From contig CAMESG010000003.1 of assembly GCA_945936135.1 (NCBI GenBank), positions 116,143-180,142 of the forward strand: a stretch of 64,000 nt of DNA. The letters are read 5' to 3'. The stretch comes from an uncultured Mollicutes bacterium. Lineage in GTDB: Bacteria > Bacillota_I > Bacilli_A > RFN20 > CAG-826. A model generated the notes under the pieces. The model was not told where the DNA came from. It saw only the letters and a program-made list of their open reading frames with translations, and ran no database searches. How positions within the stretch are numbered: the first letter of the stretch is position 1; each line of letters begins with the position of its first letter. A program made the position numbers and the translations under genes. Shown one piece after another: positions 1 through 8,367 of this stretch.

Positions 1-102
1 GAAAATGCCAATCGCCAAGCCAAGAAGCAATTGCTCCGAGCTAAAATAAGCAAGAAGTCCCGCGATGACGGAGATGATAAAAAAAGGAATCAAGAACTTC
101 AT
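1..102 (-). CDS. Partial membrane protein of a Tad/type II secretion-like operon (N-terminus only)
   Basis: Only the first 34 codons are inside the window; the gene runs off the left edge. The N-terminus MKFLIPFFIISVIAGLLAYF is a transmembrane segment. The start ATG (102-100) overlaps the TGA stop of the upstream ATPase gene as ATGA, so translation is probably coupled. In Tad pilus operons the gene after the CpaF/TadA ATPase usually encodes the TadB/TadC inner-membrane platform protein, and that is the likely identity here. This is inferred from position only; the visible part carries no diagnostic motif. Confidence 0.5.
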   Translation of the reverse strand, partial: MKFLIPFFIISVIAGLLAYFSSEQLLLGLAIGIF

Positions 103-1073
103 TTGTCTTCCGCCTTTCGTTTGTAGATCAATTCCACACACTTCCTGCGCTCGTTGCTTTTGGCGATACTATCGATGTAACGATAGATCCTTCCTTCTTT
201 GCATTCCTTCTTGAGGTAGATGAAGAACGGGAAATGGTGATAGACATCCTTTAACGTTTCCCCGTAGACGAGTTTTTCGCCCGACATCATCGCCATGCGG
301 GCAATGCGAGAAGGGATCGATTGGATGTCTTTTGCGTGTAGAGTGGTCAGGATGGGATGCCCGCTCATGACGCAATGCAAAGCTTCCAACATTTCTTTCC
401 CGCGGCTTTCCGCCACGATCAGATAGTCTGGGTTGTTGCGCAAGCCATTTCGGATCAAAGAGGAGAAAGAGGCATCTTCCATTCGTTCGTCGACGAGCCA
501 GCTCGTCATATCGAGATCGCTAGAGCCGCGGCTTAATTCCAATTCTTCAACGTTGTCGATGACGATCACCCTCGTATAGGGAGGCAAGGCCGAAAGGAGG
601 TACTTTTGAAGTTCCGTTTTTCCTGAACCCGTCTCTCCGGCGATCACGATGGATTTCTTTTCTTGAAGGGCCTTCATGACCAAGGGTTTGGCTTCGCCCC
701 AAAAGGCGAGATCATCTTCTTTGATGGCGCTTCCTTCCTTGCCGATTCGCAAAGAGAATGAATAGGATTTTTCATCCTTTACCCTCGTCAAGGAAAGGAA
801 GGTCGCGTTCAGACGGTAGCGTGAAAAGGATATGTCAAGGATCGGGTTCATATAGGAGAATTGCTTCTCGGAATAGTTCGCGATCTGGCGAAGGAACCGT
901 CCGACGTCCATGCTTGTCACTTCCATTTCAAAGGGGTGTCTACCCGTCGAAGAGTCCTCGAAAAAGATGCGCTCGCCGTTATAAGAAATGTCCGTTACCG
1001 TATCGATTTTTAGCAATGGGGAAAGGAAGGAATCTTCGAGGTAGTCCTTCAATCGCTCGTTCATCGTGCTCAT
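99..1073 (-). CDS. CpaF/TadA-like type II/IV secretion ATPase
   Basis: A 324-residue secretion ATPase of the VirB11/CpaF/GspE superfamily, expected to power assembly of a Tad-type pilus or a competence-like pseudopilus at the cytoplasmic membrane face. Walker A is GETGSGKT near residue 145. A Walker B-like segment YLIVAESRG lies near 217 and the family motif TTLHAKD near 242. An N-terminal domain precedes the RecA-like core. The start at 1073 overlaps the stop of the upstream gene (ATGA), and its own stop overlaps the next start in the same way, so it sits in a tightly coupled operon. It is short compared with full CpaF proteins (often over 400 residues), lacking most of the N-terminal extension. 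The family call is secure; the exact pilus system is not. Confidence 0.85.
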   Translation of the reverse strand: MSTMNERLKDYLEDSFLSPLLKIDTVTDISYNGERIFFEDSSTGRHPFEMEVTSMDVGRFLRQIANYSEKQFSYMNPILDISFSRYRLNATFLSLTRVKDEKSYSFSLRIGKEGSAIKEDDLAFWGEAKPLVMKALQEKKSIVIAGETGSGKTELQKYLLSALPPYTRVIVIDNVEELELSRGSSDLDMTSWLVDERMEDASFSSLIRNGLRNNPDYLIVAESRGKEMLEALHCVMSGHPILTTLHAKDIQSIPSRIARMAMMSGEKLVYGETLKDVYHHFPFFIYLKKECKEGRIYRYIDSIAKSNERRKCVELIYKRKAEDK

Positions 1074-1450
1074 CCGATCACCTCCTTGATCGTAAAGGTC
1101 GTGCTTCTTGAAATCTCATTCCAACCAAAGTTGGCTTTGCATTGAAACGAGAGGGTCTGGAAATGCCTTGAACCGCCCACAGGGTTCTTGAAAAGCAATT
1201 TGACGGACATCGAAACGCAATGAGGTTCGAGATTAATCTTTGCGTAATCGCGCAAATACGCCGTCGATAGATCGTAATCAAAATAGGGACGCGTCAACGT
1301 TTGCTCATTATCGTAATTCACGACGCAAGCGGCCAAAGAGGATGGAGACAAAGCAACATAAGCCCGATTCCAGGCGCTCCAATTCAAAGAAAAGGTGAAA
1401 CTCGTCAAGAAGCCAATAAGCAGGACACCACCAAAAATCATCTCGACCAT
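1070..1450 (-). CDS. Pseudopilin/TadE-like small membrane-anchored protein
   Basis: A 126-residue protein with a single N-terminal transmembrane helix (about residues 4-24) followed by an extracytoplasmic domain containing two cysteines (positions about 42 and 104). This layout is typical of TadE/TadG-like minor pilins, which lack a GspO-type cleavage motif. No strong family motif was recognised. It lies between a larger membrane-anchored protein and the secretion ATPase, with TGATG and ATGA overlaps on its two sides, which supports a role in the same apparatus. The pilin role is inferred from topology and neighbours. Confidence 0.5.
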   Translation of the reverse strand: MVEMIFGGVLLIGFLTSFTFSLNWSAWNRAYVALSPSSLAACVVNYDNEQTLTRPYFDYDLSTAYLRDYAKINLEPHCVSMSVKLLFKNPVGGSRHFQTLSFQCKANFGWNEISRSTTFTIKEVIG

Positions 1451-2487
1451 CAGGATATCTCCATATCGATGTAGTAACGATTCCCACCCGGGGCAAGGCC
1501 GTCTTTCTCGTTCTTCTGCGTGGTCAAAAACGCCCAGTATTCTTTATCCATCTTGAAGGTAACCTCGCAATCATAACGGGCATCCTCTCCTTGGACACTT
1601 AAGGGCATCAAAAGCTCTTTGGTTGCAATTTGGCGTTTCGCATCTTTCAAAGTTTTTGACATCTCGCAAGTGCCCTTATCGATATAAAGCGATCTCTTCA
1701 GCAAGAAACGAACGGCATCATTCTCGTATTGGCTTACCAAATCGAAATAGACGTCGCCCGTATTCGCGTCCGCTCGATCGGCGATATTCTTGAATTCCCG
1801 ATAATGGTTCTTAACCTTTAACGTCACGTTGGTCGCGTAGGTCATAATCGGCGATGAATCATCTTCATAACGTTTCTCGAATCGGGCGAGGAAAGGAGCC
1901 AAAACCTGCCCACTATGATCATTGGATTGAGCGAAGCAGTAGTAATACTCCAAACAGGAATCTTTGCCGACCATTTGAGGACGAGCAAAATCATAGCTCG
2001 CTCGATGCGGGTGGTATTCGGTTCCGGGGACAAAATAATAAGGGTTGTCTTTGGTGTGGTATGGCTGCCCGCCTCCGCTCATCTTCTCGAAGTTGAATCC
2101 CCAAGAGCCACCCGCTTTGTTCCGAATGATCAAATCGACGTAATATGGGGTCCCAGGCTCCGCATCACAAAGGATTTCGCGATCCAAAACAAAGTGGTTC
2201 CCCGAAGTCACCGTGAACATCGTTTTTCCGATTTCTCCCACCCTTTCATCAAGATCCGTGACCATCACGTTTCCAACTTTGCGCCGAATAAGCAGCGTGT
2301 AATAGGTGATCTCAATGGTCGTCGAAGAGGTCAACCAAAGATCGAAAACCCAATGGAAGGGCTGGCGATAAACGATCTCCGTCGTGTAGCACGTAAAAGC
2401 GTAGGACCCTCCATTAAACGGAATGGCAGAAAGGCAACCTAATGTTCCAGGGACAAGAAGGAACCAAGCCTGCTGTTGCGTCTTCAT
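1450..2487 (-). CDS. Membrane-anchored extracytoplasmic protein of the Tad-like operon
   Basis: A protein of 345 residues when started at the ATG at 2487, which overlaps the upstream stop as ATGA and is preceded by an AGAAGG-type ribosome site; an in-frame start 42 bases further upstream lies inside the preceding gene and is less likely. Residues 6-24 form a hydrophobic N-terminal segment (signal anchor or signal peptide); the remainder is a soluble, mostly beta-like exported region with several cysteines and many aromatic residues. No family was recognised. Position between pilus genes suggests a minor pilin or TadG-like structural component. The call rests on context only. Confidence 0.45.
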   Translation of the reverse strand: MKTQQQAWFLLVPGTLGCLSAIPFNGGSYAFTCYTTEIVYRQPFHWVFDLWLTSSTTIEITYYTLLIRRKVGNVMVTDLDERVGEIGKTMFTVTSGNHFVLDREILCDAEPGTPYYVDLIIRNKAGGSWGFNFEKMSGGGQPYHTKDNPYYFVPGTEYHPHRASYDFARPQMVGKDSCLEYYYCFAQSNDHSGQVLAPFLARFEKRYEDDSSPIMTYATNVTLKVKNHYREFKNIADRADANTGDVYFDLVSQYENDAVRFLLKRSLYIDKGTCEMSKTLKDAKRQIATKELLMPLSVQGEDARYDCEVTFKMDKEYWAFLTTQKNEKDGLAPGGNRYYIDMEIS

Positions 2488-2840
2488 AAGAGCCCTTCTT
2501 TCTTCGCGTCTAGGAAAACAGGTTCGCAAACCCTCTTCCGAAGCCTTCGATAATCGCGATCCGAAAGGCTAGACACATACCAAAACAGATAATGGAGACC
2601 ACGTTCCAAGGCTTCGCTTACCAGAACACGACGTTCAAACGGATCGAGCGTTGCGTAGTATTCGCTCATATCCAAAAGGAAGCGGCGTTCTGGGGAATCT
2701 TGAAGCGACAAGAGTTCCTCTTTCGTTAACGAAGATATCGGCGAATTCGTCGACATGCCAAACTTCAGAAGGCTTTTTCGATAGGCGCCGCGCAAGGCTT
2801 CGGCGTAGGGGCGAAAGGCGTATTCCGTGATGATTCCCAT
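2484..2840 (-). CDS. Small hypothetical protein, first gene of the Tad-like operon
   Basis: A 118-residue soluble, helix-rich, charged protein without membrane segments. The start is well set: GGAGG lies 9 nt before ATG (2840). It is the first of at least five coupled genes running to the left edge. No family was recognised. A function in regulation or assembly of the pilus-like system would be a guess from position. Confidence 0.55.
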   Translation of the reverse strand: MGIITEYAFRPYAEALRGAYRKSLLKFGMSTNSPISSLTKEELLSLQDSPERRFLLDMSEYYATLDPFERRVLVSEALERGLHYLFWYVSSLSDRDYRRLRKRVCEPVFLDAKKEGLL

Positions 2841-2870
2841 GAAAGCGATCCTCCAATTTAGGGTTCGCTC

Positions 2871-2883
2871 TCGTTATTAACGA
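2871..2883. promoter_or_regulatory. Perfect 13-bp palindrome between divergent genes (possible operator)
   Basis: TCGTTATTAACGA is a perfect inverted repeat (6 + 1 + 6) located 31 bp upstream of the ATG of the pilus operon, in the 227-bp gap shared with the divergent guanylate kinase-like gene. Size and position fit a dimeric repressor site, but no second copy was noticed and a 13-bp palindrome can occur by chance. Confidence 0.25.
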
Positions 2884-3067
2884 AAGAAAGGCGGCGAGGA
2901 CGAAAAAAGAGGATCCGACAACGAAGAAGTCGCTTCTTATTCTTTCGGCCCCTTGCCGTCTTTTTCTCCTTCAAGATTTTTGTTTTCCCTGTAACAGAAT
3001 TTGCATTTTCTTCCGTTTCTTTCTCTTTGGGCTAGGGGCAAAGCAGATTTTGGACTATTATCATTCC

Positions 3068-3619
3068 ATGATTCTCTTAATCGGACCTTCCGCTTCGGGA
3101 AAAACCGAAGTCGCCAAACTCTTAATGAAAAGCCACTCGATCCGCAAAGTCGTGACGCATACGACCCGGCCGCCTAGGATTCATGAAGTCGATGGCGTCG
3201 ATTACCATTTCGTCGACATCCCAACCTTTGAATCCTTAAAAGAAAAGGGAGAATTCGTCGAAACGACGTTTTTCTCAGGGAAGTACTATGGTTCCAGCAA
3301 GAAAGAAGTCGCCGACGACAAGGTCTTGATCGTCGATCCCGCGGGGTTAGATTCCTATCTTGCCTTGAAGGATCCTCGTGTCATCTCCTTCTATCTCAAT
3401 ACGTCAGAAGAAATCCGCAAGCAAAGAATGATCGAACGTGGCGATAAGAAAGAAGATATCCAAAACCGCCTTCTGAACGATCGAAAGGCATTCGCCAACG
3501 TCGCTCCAACGACCTTCACGTTAGAAAACGAAAGCGGATCGCTCGAAGAATTATCCGAAACAATCTACGATCTATACCAAAAGGAATTAAAGAAACTCAA
3601 TCGCGTTTCTTCCTTCTAG
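3068..3619 (+). CDS. Guanylate kinase-like P-loop nucleotide kinase
   Basis: A 183-residue guanylate kinase-family protein expected to phosphorylate GMP/dGMP to GDP/dGDP in the cytosol. The P-loop GPSASGKTE is at residues 6-14 and the GMP-binding region HTTRPPR near 31-37 is followed by the conserved DYHFVD. Length is slightly below typical Gmk (about 200), and several lid residues diverge, so a paralogue is possible. The ATG at 3068 is chosen over an upstream TTG because it begins directly at the first beta strand (MILLIGPS). There is no Shine-Dalgarno sequence; a -10-like TATTAT (3056-3061) ends 6 nt before ATG, suggesting a leaderless mRNA. The 3' end overlaps the convergent CorC-like gene by 23 bp. 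Confidence 0.8.
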   Translation: MILLIGPSASGKTEVAKLLMKSHSIRKVVTHTTRPPRIHEVDGVDYHFVDIPTFESLKEKGEFVETTFFSGKYYGSSKKEVADDKVLIVDPAGLDSYLALKDPRVISFYLNTSEEIRKQRMIERGDKKEDIQNRLLNDRKAFANVAPTTFTLENESGSLEELSETIYDLYQKELKKLNRVSSF

Positions 3620-4889
3620 GATGATAGGTAATTTCCGTTAAGTCGACGGTGTAAGCCGTCACTTTTTTTACGCGAATCGTGACGCGTTGATAGTCAATGA
3701 CGTCGCCTTTGCGCGCAAATCGGCCAAGATGATCGTTGATCCAGCCCGACAAGGTTTCGTAATCTTCATCAAGCGATTGACGATCCAATTGGAAACGCTC
3801 AAAGAAGTCCTCGATGCTCATCGACCCGCGGACGAGATAAACGTAACGCTTGTCCGTCTTCATTACTTCTTCTTGGACGGTGTCGCTTTCATCCCACATC
3901 TCGCCGACAAGCTCTTCAAGGATGTCTTCGAGGGTGATGATCCCTTCCGTTCCCCCGTATTCGTCTTTGACGACCGCGATGTGGTGATGAGAACGTTTCA
4001 TCATCTTCAAGATAAACGAAATTTCGCACGTTCTAGGCACTTCAAGGATCGGAAGCATCAATTCCTCCACCGAGAGCCTTTTGCCGTTTAGAATGGCTTT
4101 CTGAAGGCTCTTGACGGGGATATAACCGACAATGTGGTCGTAGTTCTTTTTATAAACGGGCAAGCGCGAGTAAACGAAGGCATCCTTCTTGACGATGAAG
4201 CGCTCCAAATTCTCATCAAGAGAGACCCCTTCGATCTTGACGCGCGGGGTCATGACTTGATAGGCGCAGGTGTCTTTGAACTCGATGGAATTCGAGATCA
4301 ATTCGCTTTGGGATTCATCGATGATCCCTTCGTCTTCGATGTCATCGACCATGGCCTGCAGTTCTTCATCGCTTGCCGCTTCCGAGGCGATTTGCTTGGC
4401 CTTGCGCGACAAAGGCTTCGTCAAAAGCATCGCGAATGCGTTCATCCCGCGGGCAAAGGGGAAGAAAGCGATCTCAAAGAAGCGCAAAACGTAGGCGGAA
4501 AGCAAACACACGCGATAGCTATAGACGCGGGCGATCGCCTTCGGGAGGATCTCCCCAAAGATCAAGACAACGAGAAGCAAAATCAAGGGGATCAAGGTTT
4601 CCCAAAGGGATGGATCCAAGGTGAACGGAGGTTCTAAGACAAGGATCGCCGCCAAAGAGGAGGCCGAAATATTCACGAGGTTATTGCCAAAGAGGACCGT
4701 GATGATCGTATGGTCATAATCCTTCGCGTATCGATAGGCGAGTTTCGCCACCTTCGATCCTTTCTCGGAGGCGGTTTTCAATCGCCGTTCATTGACGGAG
4801 GAGAAGGCCATGTCCATCGCAGAAAAGAAGGAAGAGAAAAGCAAGAGGACGCCGATCGCGACAAGGTAGAGAATTGCTGGGAGGCTCAT
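3597..4889 (-). CDS. CorC/HlyC-type membrane protein (DUF21-CBS-CorC_HlyC)
   Basis: A 430-residue membrane protein of the CNNM/CorC family, linked in other organisms to Mg2+ or Co2+ efflux. Residues 1-190 form the DUF21 region with about four transmembrane helices and the typical SSFFSAMDMAFSS start. A pair of CBS domains follows (about 205-330, with GGTEGIITLEDILEELVGE at the end), then a complete CorC_HlyC C-terminal domain (about 345-425). It is the second gene of a tandem pair; its ATG overlaps the stop of the upstream paralogue as ATGA. Substrate is not visible from sequence. Confidence 0.85.
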   Translation of the reverse strand: MSLPAILYLVAIGVLLLFSSFFSAMDMAFSSVNERRLKTASEKGSKVAKLAYRYAKDYDHTIITVLFGNNLVNISASSLAAILVLEPPFTLDPSLWETLIPLILLLVVLIFGEILPKAIARVYSYRVCLLSAYVLRFFEIAFFPFARGMNAFAMLLTKPLSRKAKQIASEAASDEELQAMVDDIEDEGIIDESQSELISNSIEFKDTCAYQVMTPRVKIEGVSLDENLERFIVKKDAFVYSRLPVYKKNYDHIVGYIPVKSLQKAILNGKRLSVEELMLPILEVPRTCEISFILKMMKRSHHHIAVVKDEYGGTEGIITLEDILEELVGEMWDESDTVQEEVMKTDKRYVYLVRGSMSIEDFFERFQLDRQSLDEDYETLSGWINDHLGRFARKGDVIDYQRVTIRVKKVTAYTVDLTEITYHPRRKKRD

Positions 4890-5959
4890 AAAGACGCCTC
4901 CACTTCGACGTTGCCGTCTTCATCGATACTGCCGACCAATTCTTCCAAAACATCCTCCGTCGTGACCATGCCGACGACCTTGCCTTCGCTTCTTACGATA
5001 GCGATTTGGGTGTGGTGTTCACGGAAGCCATCCAAAAGATCGTCGATCTTGATGCGCGGGGTCACAAAATACGGCTTTTGAAGATAGGAAAGGTAAGAAA
5101 CCTTCGGGTCTTGGAAATAAGCCGAAAGGAAGTTCTTTACGACCAAAACCCCCACGATCTTATTGGGACTCTTGTAGTACAAAGGCACACGGGAATAAGG
5201 ACACTTCTTCAAGAATTCAAGCAAGGCCGAAGTATCGAGCCCATCGACATTCAGCATCGTCATCTTGTGAAGCGGCGTCAAAACCTCCCGGACGCTCGTC
5301 TCGGCGAAGTCTAGGGAGTTATAAAGGATATCCGATTCATTGGATTCCAAATCCCCCGCCTTTTCCATGCGCTCAATCTCTTCGGCGATATCTTCCGTTT
5401 GAACCTCAGGCTCGGGTTTGCTCGGGAAGATTTTCCTGACCAATAGGGTCAAGCCACGGAAGATCAAGTTGATGGGATAAAGGAGGATCGTGAGGATCAT
5501 CAAGGGCCAAGAAGCGACCCTTGCGATCTCATTCGGGAAGCGTTTTGCCAAGATTTTAGGGAGCGTATCCCCGAACATGAACGTCAAAATCGTGATGACG
5601 ATGGAAGCGATCAAGGAAACGATCGTGTTATCGATCTTAAAGACCTCAAACCATTGAAGGAAAAGGATGGTCGCAAGCGAGGACATCGCAATCGCGACCG
5701 CGTTATTCCCGATCAAGACGGTAATCAGGGTCGTATCGAATTTTTCGTAAAGATGAACGATCAAAGAAGAGGTTTTCTTCCCGTTCTCGGCTTCGACTTG
5801 GAATTTGTATTTGTTGAGGCAGGCAAAGGCGGTTTCGGAGGCGCTGAAGAAGGCGCTAAGCAAGAGACAGCCGACGATAATAAGAATTTTTATAACCATA
5901 GGTTCGGTCAAAATTCCGAAGTAGATCCCTGCCTTTCTGCCAAGATATTGGCATTTCAT
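4886..5959 (-). CDS. CorC/HlyC-type membrane protein lacking the C-terminal domain
   Basis: A 357-residue paralogue of the downstream protein, with the DUF21 membrane region (SAFFSASETAFACL near residues 35-48) and two CBS domains ending in TTEDVLEELVG near 342. It stops there and lacks the CorC_HlyC domain present in its partner. The two could form a heteromeric complex in which only one subunit has the third domain; this is inference. No ribosome site precedes the ATG at 5959; a weak -10-like TATGTT ends 5 nt upstream. An alternative in-frame start at 5899 would remove 20 residues and begin at the first helix. Confidence 0.8.
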   Translation of the reverse strand: MKCQYLGRKAGIYFGILTEPMVIKILIIVGCLLLSAFFSASETAFACLNKYKFQVEAENGKKTSSLIVHLYEKFDTTLITVLIGNNAVAIAMSSLATILFLQWFEVFKIDNTIVSLIASIVITILTFMFGDTLPKILAKRFPNEIARVASWPLMILTILLYPINLIFRGLTLLVRKIFPSKPEPEVQTEDIAEEIERMEKAGDLESNESDILYNSLDFAETSVREVLTPLHKMTMLNVDGLDTSALLEFLKKCPYSRVPLYYKSPNKIVGVLVVKNFLSAYFQDPKVSYLSYLQKPYFVTPRIKIDDLLDGFREHHTQIAIVRSEGKVVGMVTTEDVLEELVGSIDEDGNVEVEASL

Positions 5960-6003
5960 ATTTTAACATAAAGCAAGAAACCATTAAAGACCTTCCACAA
6001 GGC

Positions 6004-6032
6004 AAGAGAAAAGGGCCCCTTGCGGAGCCCTT
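6004..6032 (-). terminator. Rho-independent terminator after the 731-residue membrane protein gene
   Basis: A 9-bp stem (6011-6019 with 6024-6032, one G-T pair) with a four-base loop is followed on the minus strand by TTCTCTT. It lies 16 bp after the stop of the gene ending at 6048. Confidence 0.7.
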
Positions 6033-6047
6033 GAGGTTCAGAAGTTC

Positions 6048-8243
6048 TTAGTCCTCGGAATCGTCGCCGTCTTTCGCGGGCGGGATCTCGGCGACCCAGT
6101 CACGCGGTTCGACTTTGCCTTGTTCGAGGCCGTTCTTCTCCATGACGTTCGCGATCAATTCTTTGGCGCGACGGACAGAGAGCTCGCTCTTGACCTTGAA
6201 GACGAGCGGGATGTCTTTGTAGACGCCCTTGTGGCCAGCATCCTGGACCGGAATCGGCGAATTCTCGTAATCCTTCGGATCGAGGGCGAAGTAGAGCTTG
6301 AGGCTCTTGCCAGCGATCGTGATGCGGACAAAGGTCACTTTGTGGAGGCGGAAGGTATCGCCCTTGTTGGAGATGCGGCTCTTAACGCCGTAGGACATGA
6401 TTTCCGACTTGAGGTCGTTGTAGTTGTCCTTCATCTCTTTGTCGGCATCGGCCATTCTCGTTTGGAAGGGGATGCGGACGATCTTCTCGTGGGGAGGAAG
6501 ATCCGGATTGACGGCGCCGACGACGCGAGCTTTCGGCTCTTCGGGGACGGGTTCCGGTGCCGGTTCTTCTTTCTTCACTTCCGCCGGAGCGTTGGTGTGG
6601 ACGACGACAGTGATGGTCGGGTTGGTCGCCGGAGCGGGAGCGGGTTCTTCCTTCTTCACTTCAACGACGGGTTCTTCCTTCTTCGGCTCTTCCACCGTCT
6701 TTTCTTCTGCCGGGGCTTTGACGACGACGGTTACCGGTTCAACCTTCTCTTCTTTCAAAGGTGGGACGACGATCATTTCTTGACGAATGATTTCGCGGAT
6801 AAGATCCGGGGTCAATTCATTCTTCGGCTCGGTCGGTTCGCGACGAGCGAGTTCTTCGTTGATGATTTGGCGGATTTCAAGGGCGGTGAGAGCGGGTTCC
6901 TTTTCTTCCTTGACGGGTTCGGGTTCCGGCGCTTTTTCCGCGGCTTCCTTTTCCGCGTAGAAGGAACGGATTTCGGTTGCGACGACATTGCGAACATCTT
7001 CTTCACAAAGTGGCTTTTCCGGTTCGGGTTCCGGTTCGGGTTCCGGCTCTTCCACTTTCTTGGAGGCGGCGAGCTCTTCGGCGATGATCGCGCGAACTTC
7101 TTCGGCGGTCAAAGCGGGAACGGGGGTCTCTTCGACCAAGACGTCACCTTCATCAGGGGTCAAGGTTTTGGAGAGTTCTTCCGCGAGAATGCGGCGGACA
7201 TCTTCCGCGGTCAAAGCCGGAGTTTCAGCTTTTGCGGGGGAAGGAACAGAGATGACGATCGGTTGCTTCTCTTCTTCCTTCGGGGCCATCTCTTCGCGGA
7301 CGATCTTGCGGATGTCTTCAGCGCTCAAAGGCTTCTCGCCAGTGATGGCGCCTTGGATTTCAGAGAGAGGAACTTGGCCGTTCTTGCCGCGAGCATTGGT
7401 TTCTTGCTGCGCGGGGCTATAGGTATTGATGTATTGGACAAGGAGCGGGCCTTGGATGCCTTGGGCCGTGGCATAAGCCGGGCCGGCGGCAGCGGCAGCG
7501 GCATCGGTGCCAGTGGCGTTCTTGCCATTGGGCACAGCGGCGACGCCAAGAGCAGCGGCGATTTCTTCTTCGCTCGCGGGAGGAATGACCTCGTCGTCAT
7601 GGACAACGACGACATCGTCTTTCTCCGACGGGAGCAAGTCGGCTTTGCCCGCTTGGGCAGCGGCCTTCTTTTTCGCTTTGGATTTGCCCGTGACCATATC
7701 TTCAAAGGCACCGATGATGCCCATGACGTAGCCAACGCCAACAAGGAGAACGATGAAGTAGGCGAAGAGGGAGATCAAGAGAACGGGAACATTGCCCGCG
7801 GCACTCTGAAAGAATTGGGTGCAAAGGTCGAACCAACCCCATTGGCTAGAAGCATGATAGGAACCATTGACGACGGTGAACGGTTCAGCGACGTGGGGGT
7901 GCAAGAGAAGCGTGAAACCAACGATCGCGATGACCGTGTCAAGAAGCAAGAAAAGGCTCGGGAAAAGGCCCGAGGGGCGCTTCTTGGCGATGCAGACGAT
8001 GAACGACGCCAAGAAGATCAAGACGCCGAGCCCGCCCAAGGCGAGGATCAAGATTTGCGGCAGCACAAGGCTTGAGAAGTCGAAAAGACCTTTCCACGTG
8101 CTGACCAAAACGCTCCACGTAATGCCTTCAAGCGTGTAGAACGTGGCATTCGGGAACATCATCGGGAACGTATAGAAAAGCGCTCCACCAATCAGCATGA
8201 GAACAAGTCCGATCGAAGTGAGAATCGAAACAGATTTTTTCAT
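6048..8243 (-). CDS. Large membrane protein with acidic repeat region and conserved C-terminal domain of unknown function
   Basis: A 731-residue protein. Four transmembrane helices occupy about residues 7-30, 55-85, 92-115 and 150-178. A long low-complexity region rich in Glu, Pro, Ala and Val follows, holding six copies of a short amphipathic helix with consensus L-[ST]-A-E-[DE]-[VI]-R-x-[IV]-[IV]-x-E-E-[LM]. The last 140 residues form a globular domain containing the pattern RISNKGDTFRL and KSLKLYFALDP. I recall similar C-terminal domains in many large uncharacterised proteins of Clostridia and Erysipelotrichia, but they have no assigned role. GGAGG precedes the ATG and a TATAAT (8265-8270) lies upstream. 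It may tether or scaffold an envelope process; function unknown. Confidence 0.75.
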   Translation of the reverse strand: MKKSVSILTSIGLVLMLIGGALFYTFPMMFPNATFYTLEGITWSVLVSTWKGLFDFSSLVLPQILILALGGLGVLIFLASFIVCIAKKRPSGLFPSLFLLLDTVIAIVGFTLLLHPHVAEPFTVVNGSYHASSQWGWFDLCTQFFQSAAGNVPVLLISLFAYFIVLLVGVGYVMGIIGAFEDMVTGKSKAKKKAAAQAGKADLLPSEKDDVVVVHDDEVIPPASEEEIAAALGVAAVPNGKNATGTDAAAAAAGPAYATAQGIQGPLLVQYINTYSPAQQETNARGKNGQVPLSEIQGAITGEKPLSAEDIRKIVREEMAPKEEEKQPIVISVPSPAKAETPALTAEDVRRILAEELSKTLTPDEGDVLVEETPVPALTAEEVRAIIAEELAASKKVEEPEPEPEPEPEKPLCEEDVRNVVATEIRSFYAEKEAAEKAPEPEPVKEEKEPALTALEIRQIINEELARREPTEPKNELTPDLIREIIRQEMIVVPPLKEEKVEPVTVVVKAPAEEKTVEEPKKEEPVVEVKKEEPAPAPATNPTITVVVHTNAPAEVKKEEPAPEPVPEEPKARVVGAVNPDLPPHEKIVRIPFQTRMADADKEMKDNYNDLKSEIMSYGVKSRISNKGDTFRLHKVTFVRITIAGKSLKLYFALDPKDYENSPIPVQDAGHKGVYKDIPLVFKVKSELSVRRAKELIANVMEKNGLEQGKVEPRDWVAEIPPAKDGDDSED

Positions 8244-8264
8244 GGATTACCTCCGGATAGCGTC

Positions 8265-8292
8265 ATTATAAATGAGGGTTGCGCCCACGTAA
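8265..8292 (-). promoter_or_regulatory. Promoter for the 731-residue membrane protein gene
   Basis: TATAAT (8265-8270) and a weak TTACGT -35 (8287-8292) with a 16-bp spacer lie just upstream of the GGAGG ribosome site of the gene starting at 8243. Confidence 0.6.
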
Positions 8293-8295
8293 AGA

Positions 8296-8337
8296 AAAAG
8301 AAAACACCGCAAACCCCTTTTATTCTGTCTGCGGTGT
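8296..8337 (-). terminator. Terminator after pyrG
   Basis: An 8-bp stem, ACACCGCA (8304-8311) with TGCGGTGT (8330-8337), encloses an 18-nt loop and is followed on the minus strand by TTTTCTTTTTC. It lies 30 bp after the pyrG stop codon. Confidence 0.65.
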
Positions 8338-8367
8338 GAGATTTATGGATTCGATTTCGCGCAAATC

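Noticed and set aside
1..2840. TGA read as tryptophan (Mollicutes code 4).
   Set aside because: Several genes end in TGA overlapping the next ATG as ATGA (for example at 99-102, 1070-1073, 2484-2487, 28107-28110), and complete families such as deoD end correctly at TGA.
6120..8075. A 651-codon open frame on the plus strand.
   Set aside because: It is the antisense shadow of the repeat-containing membrane protein; its composition is a mirror of the Glu/Ala/Val-rich sense frame and it has no ribosome site.
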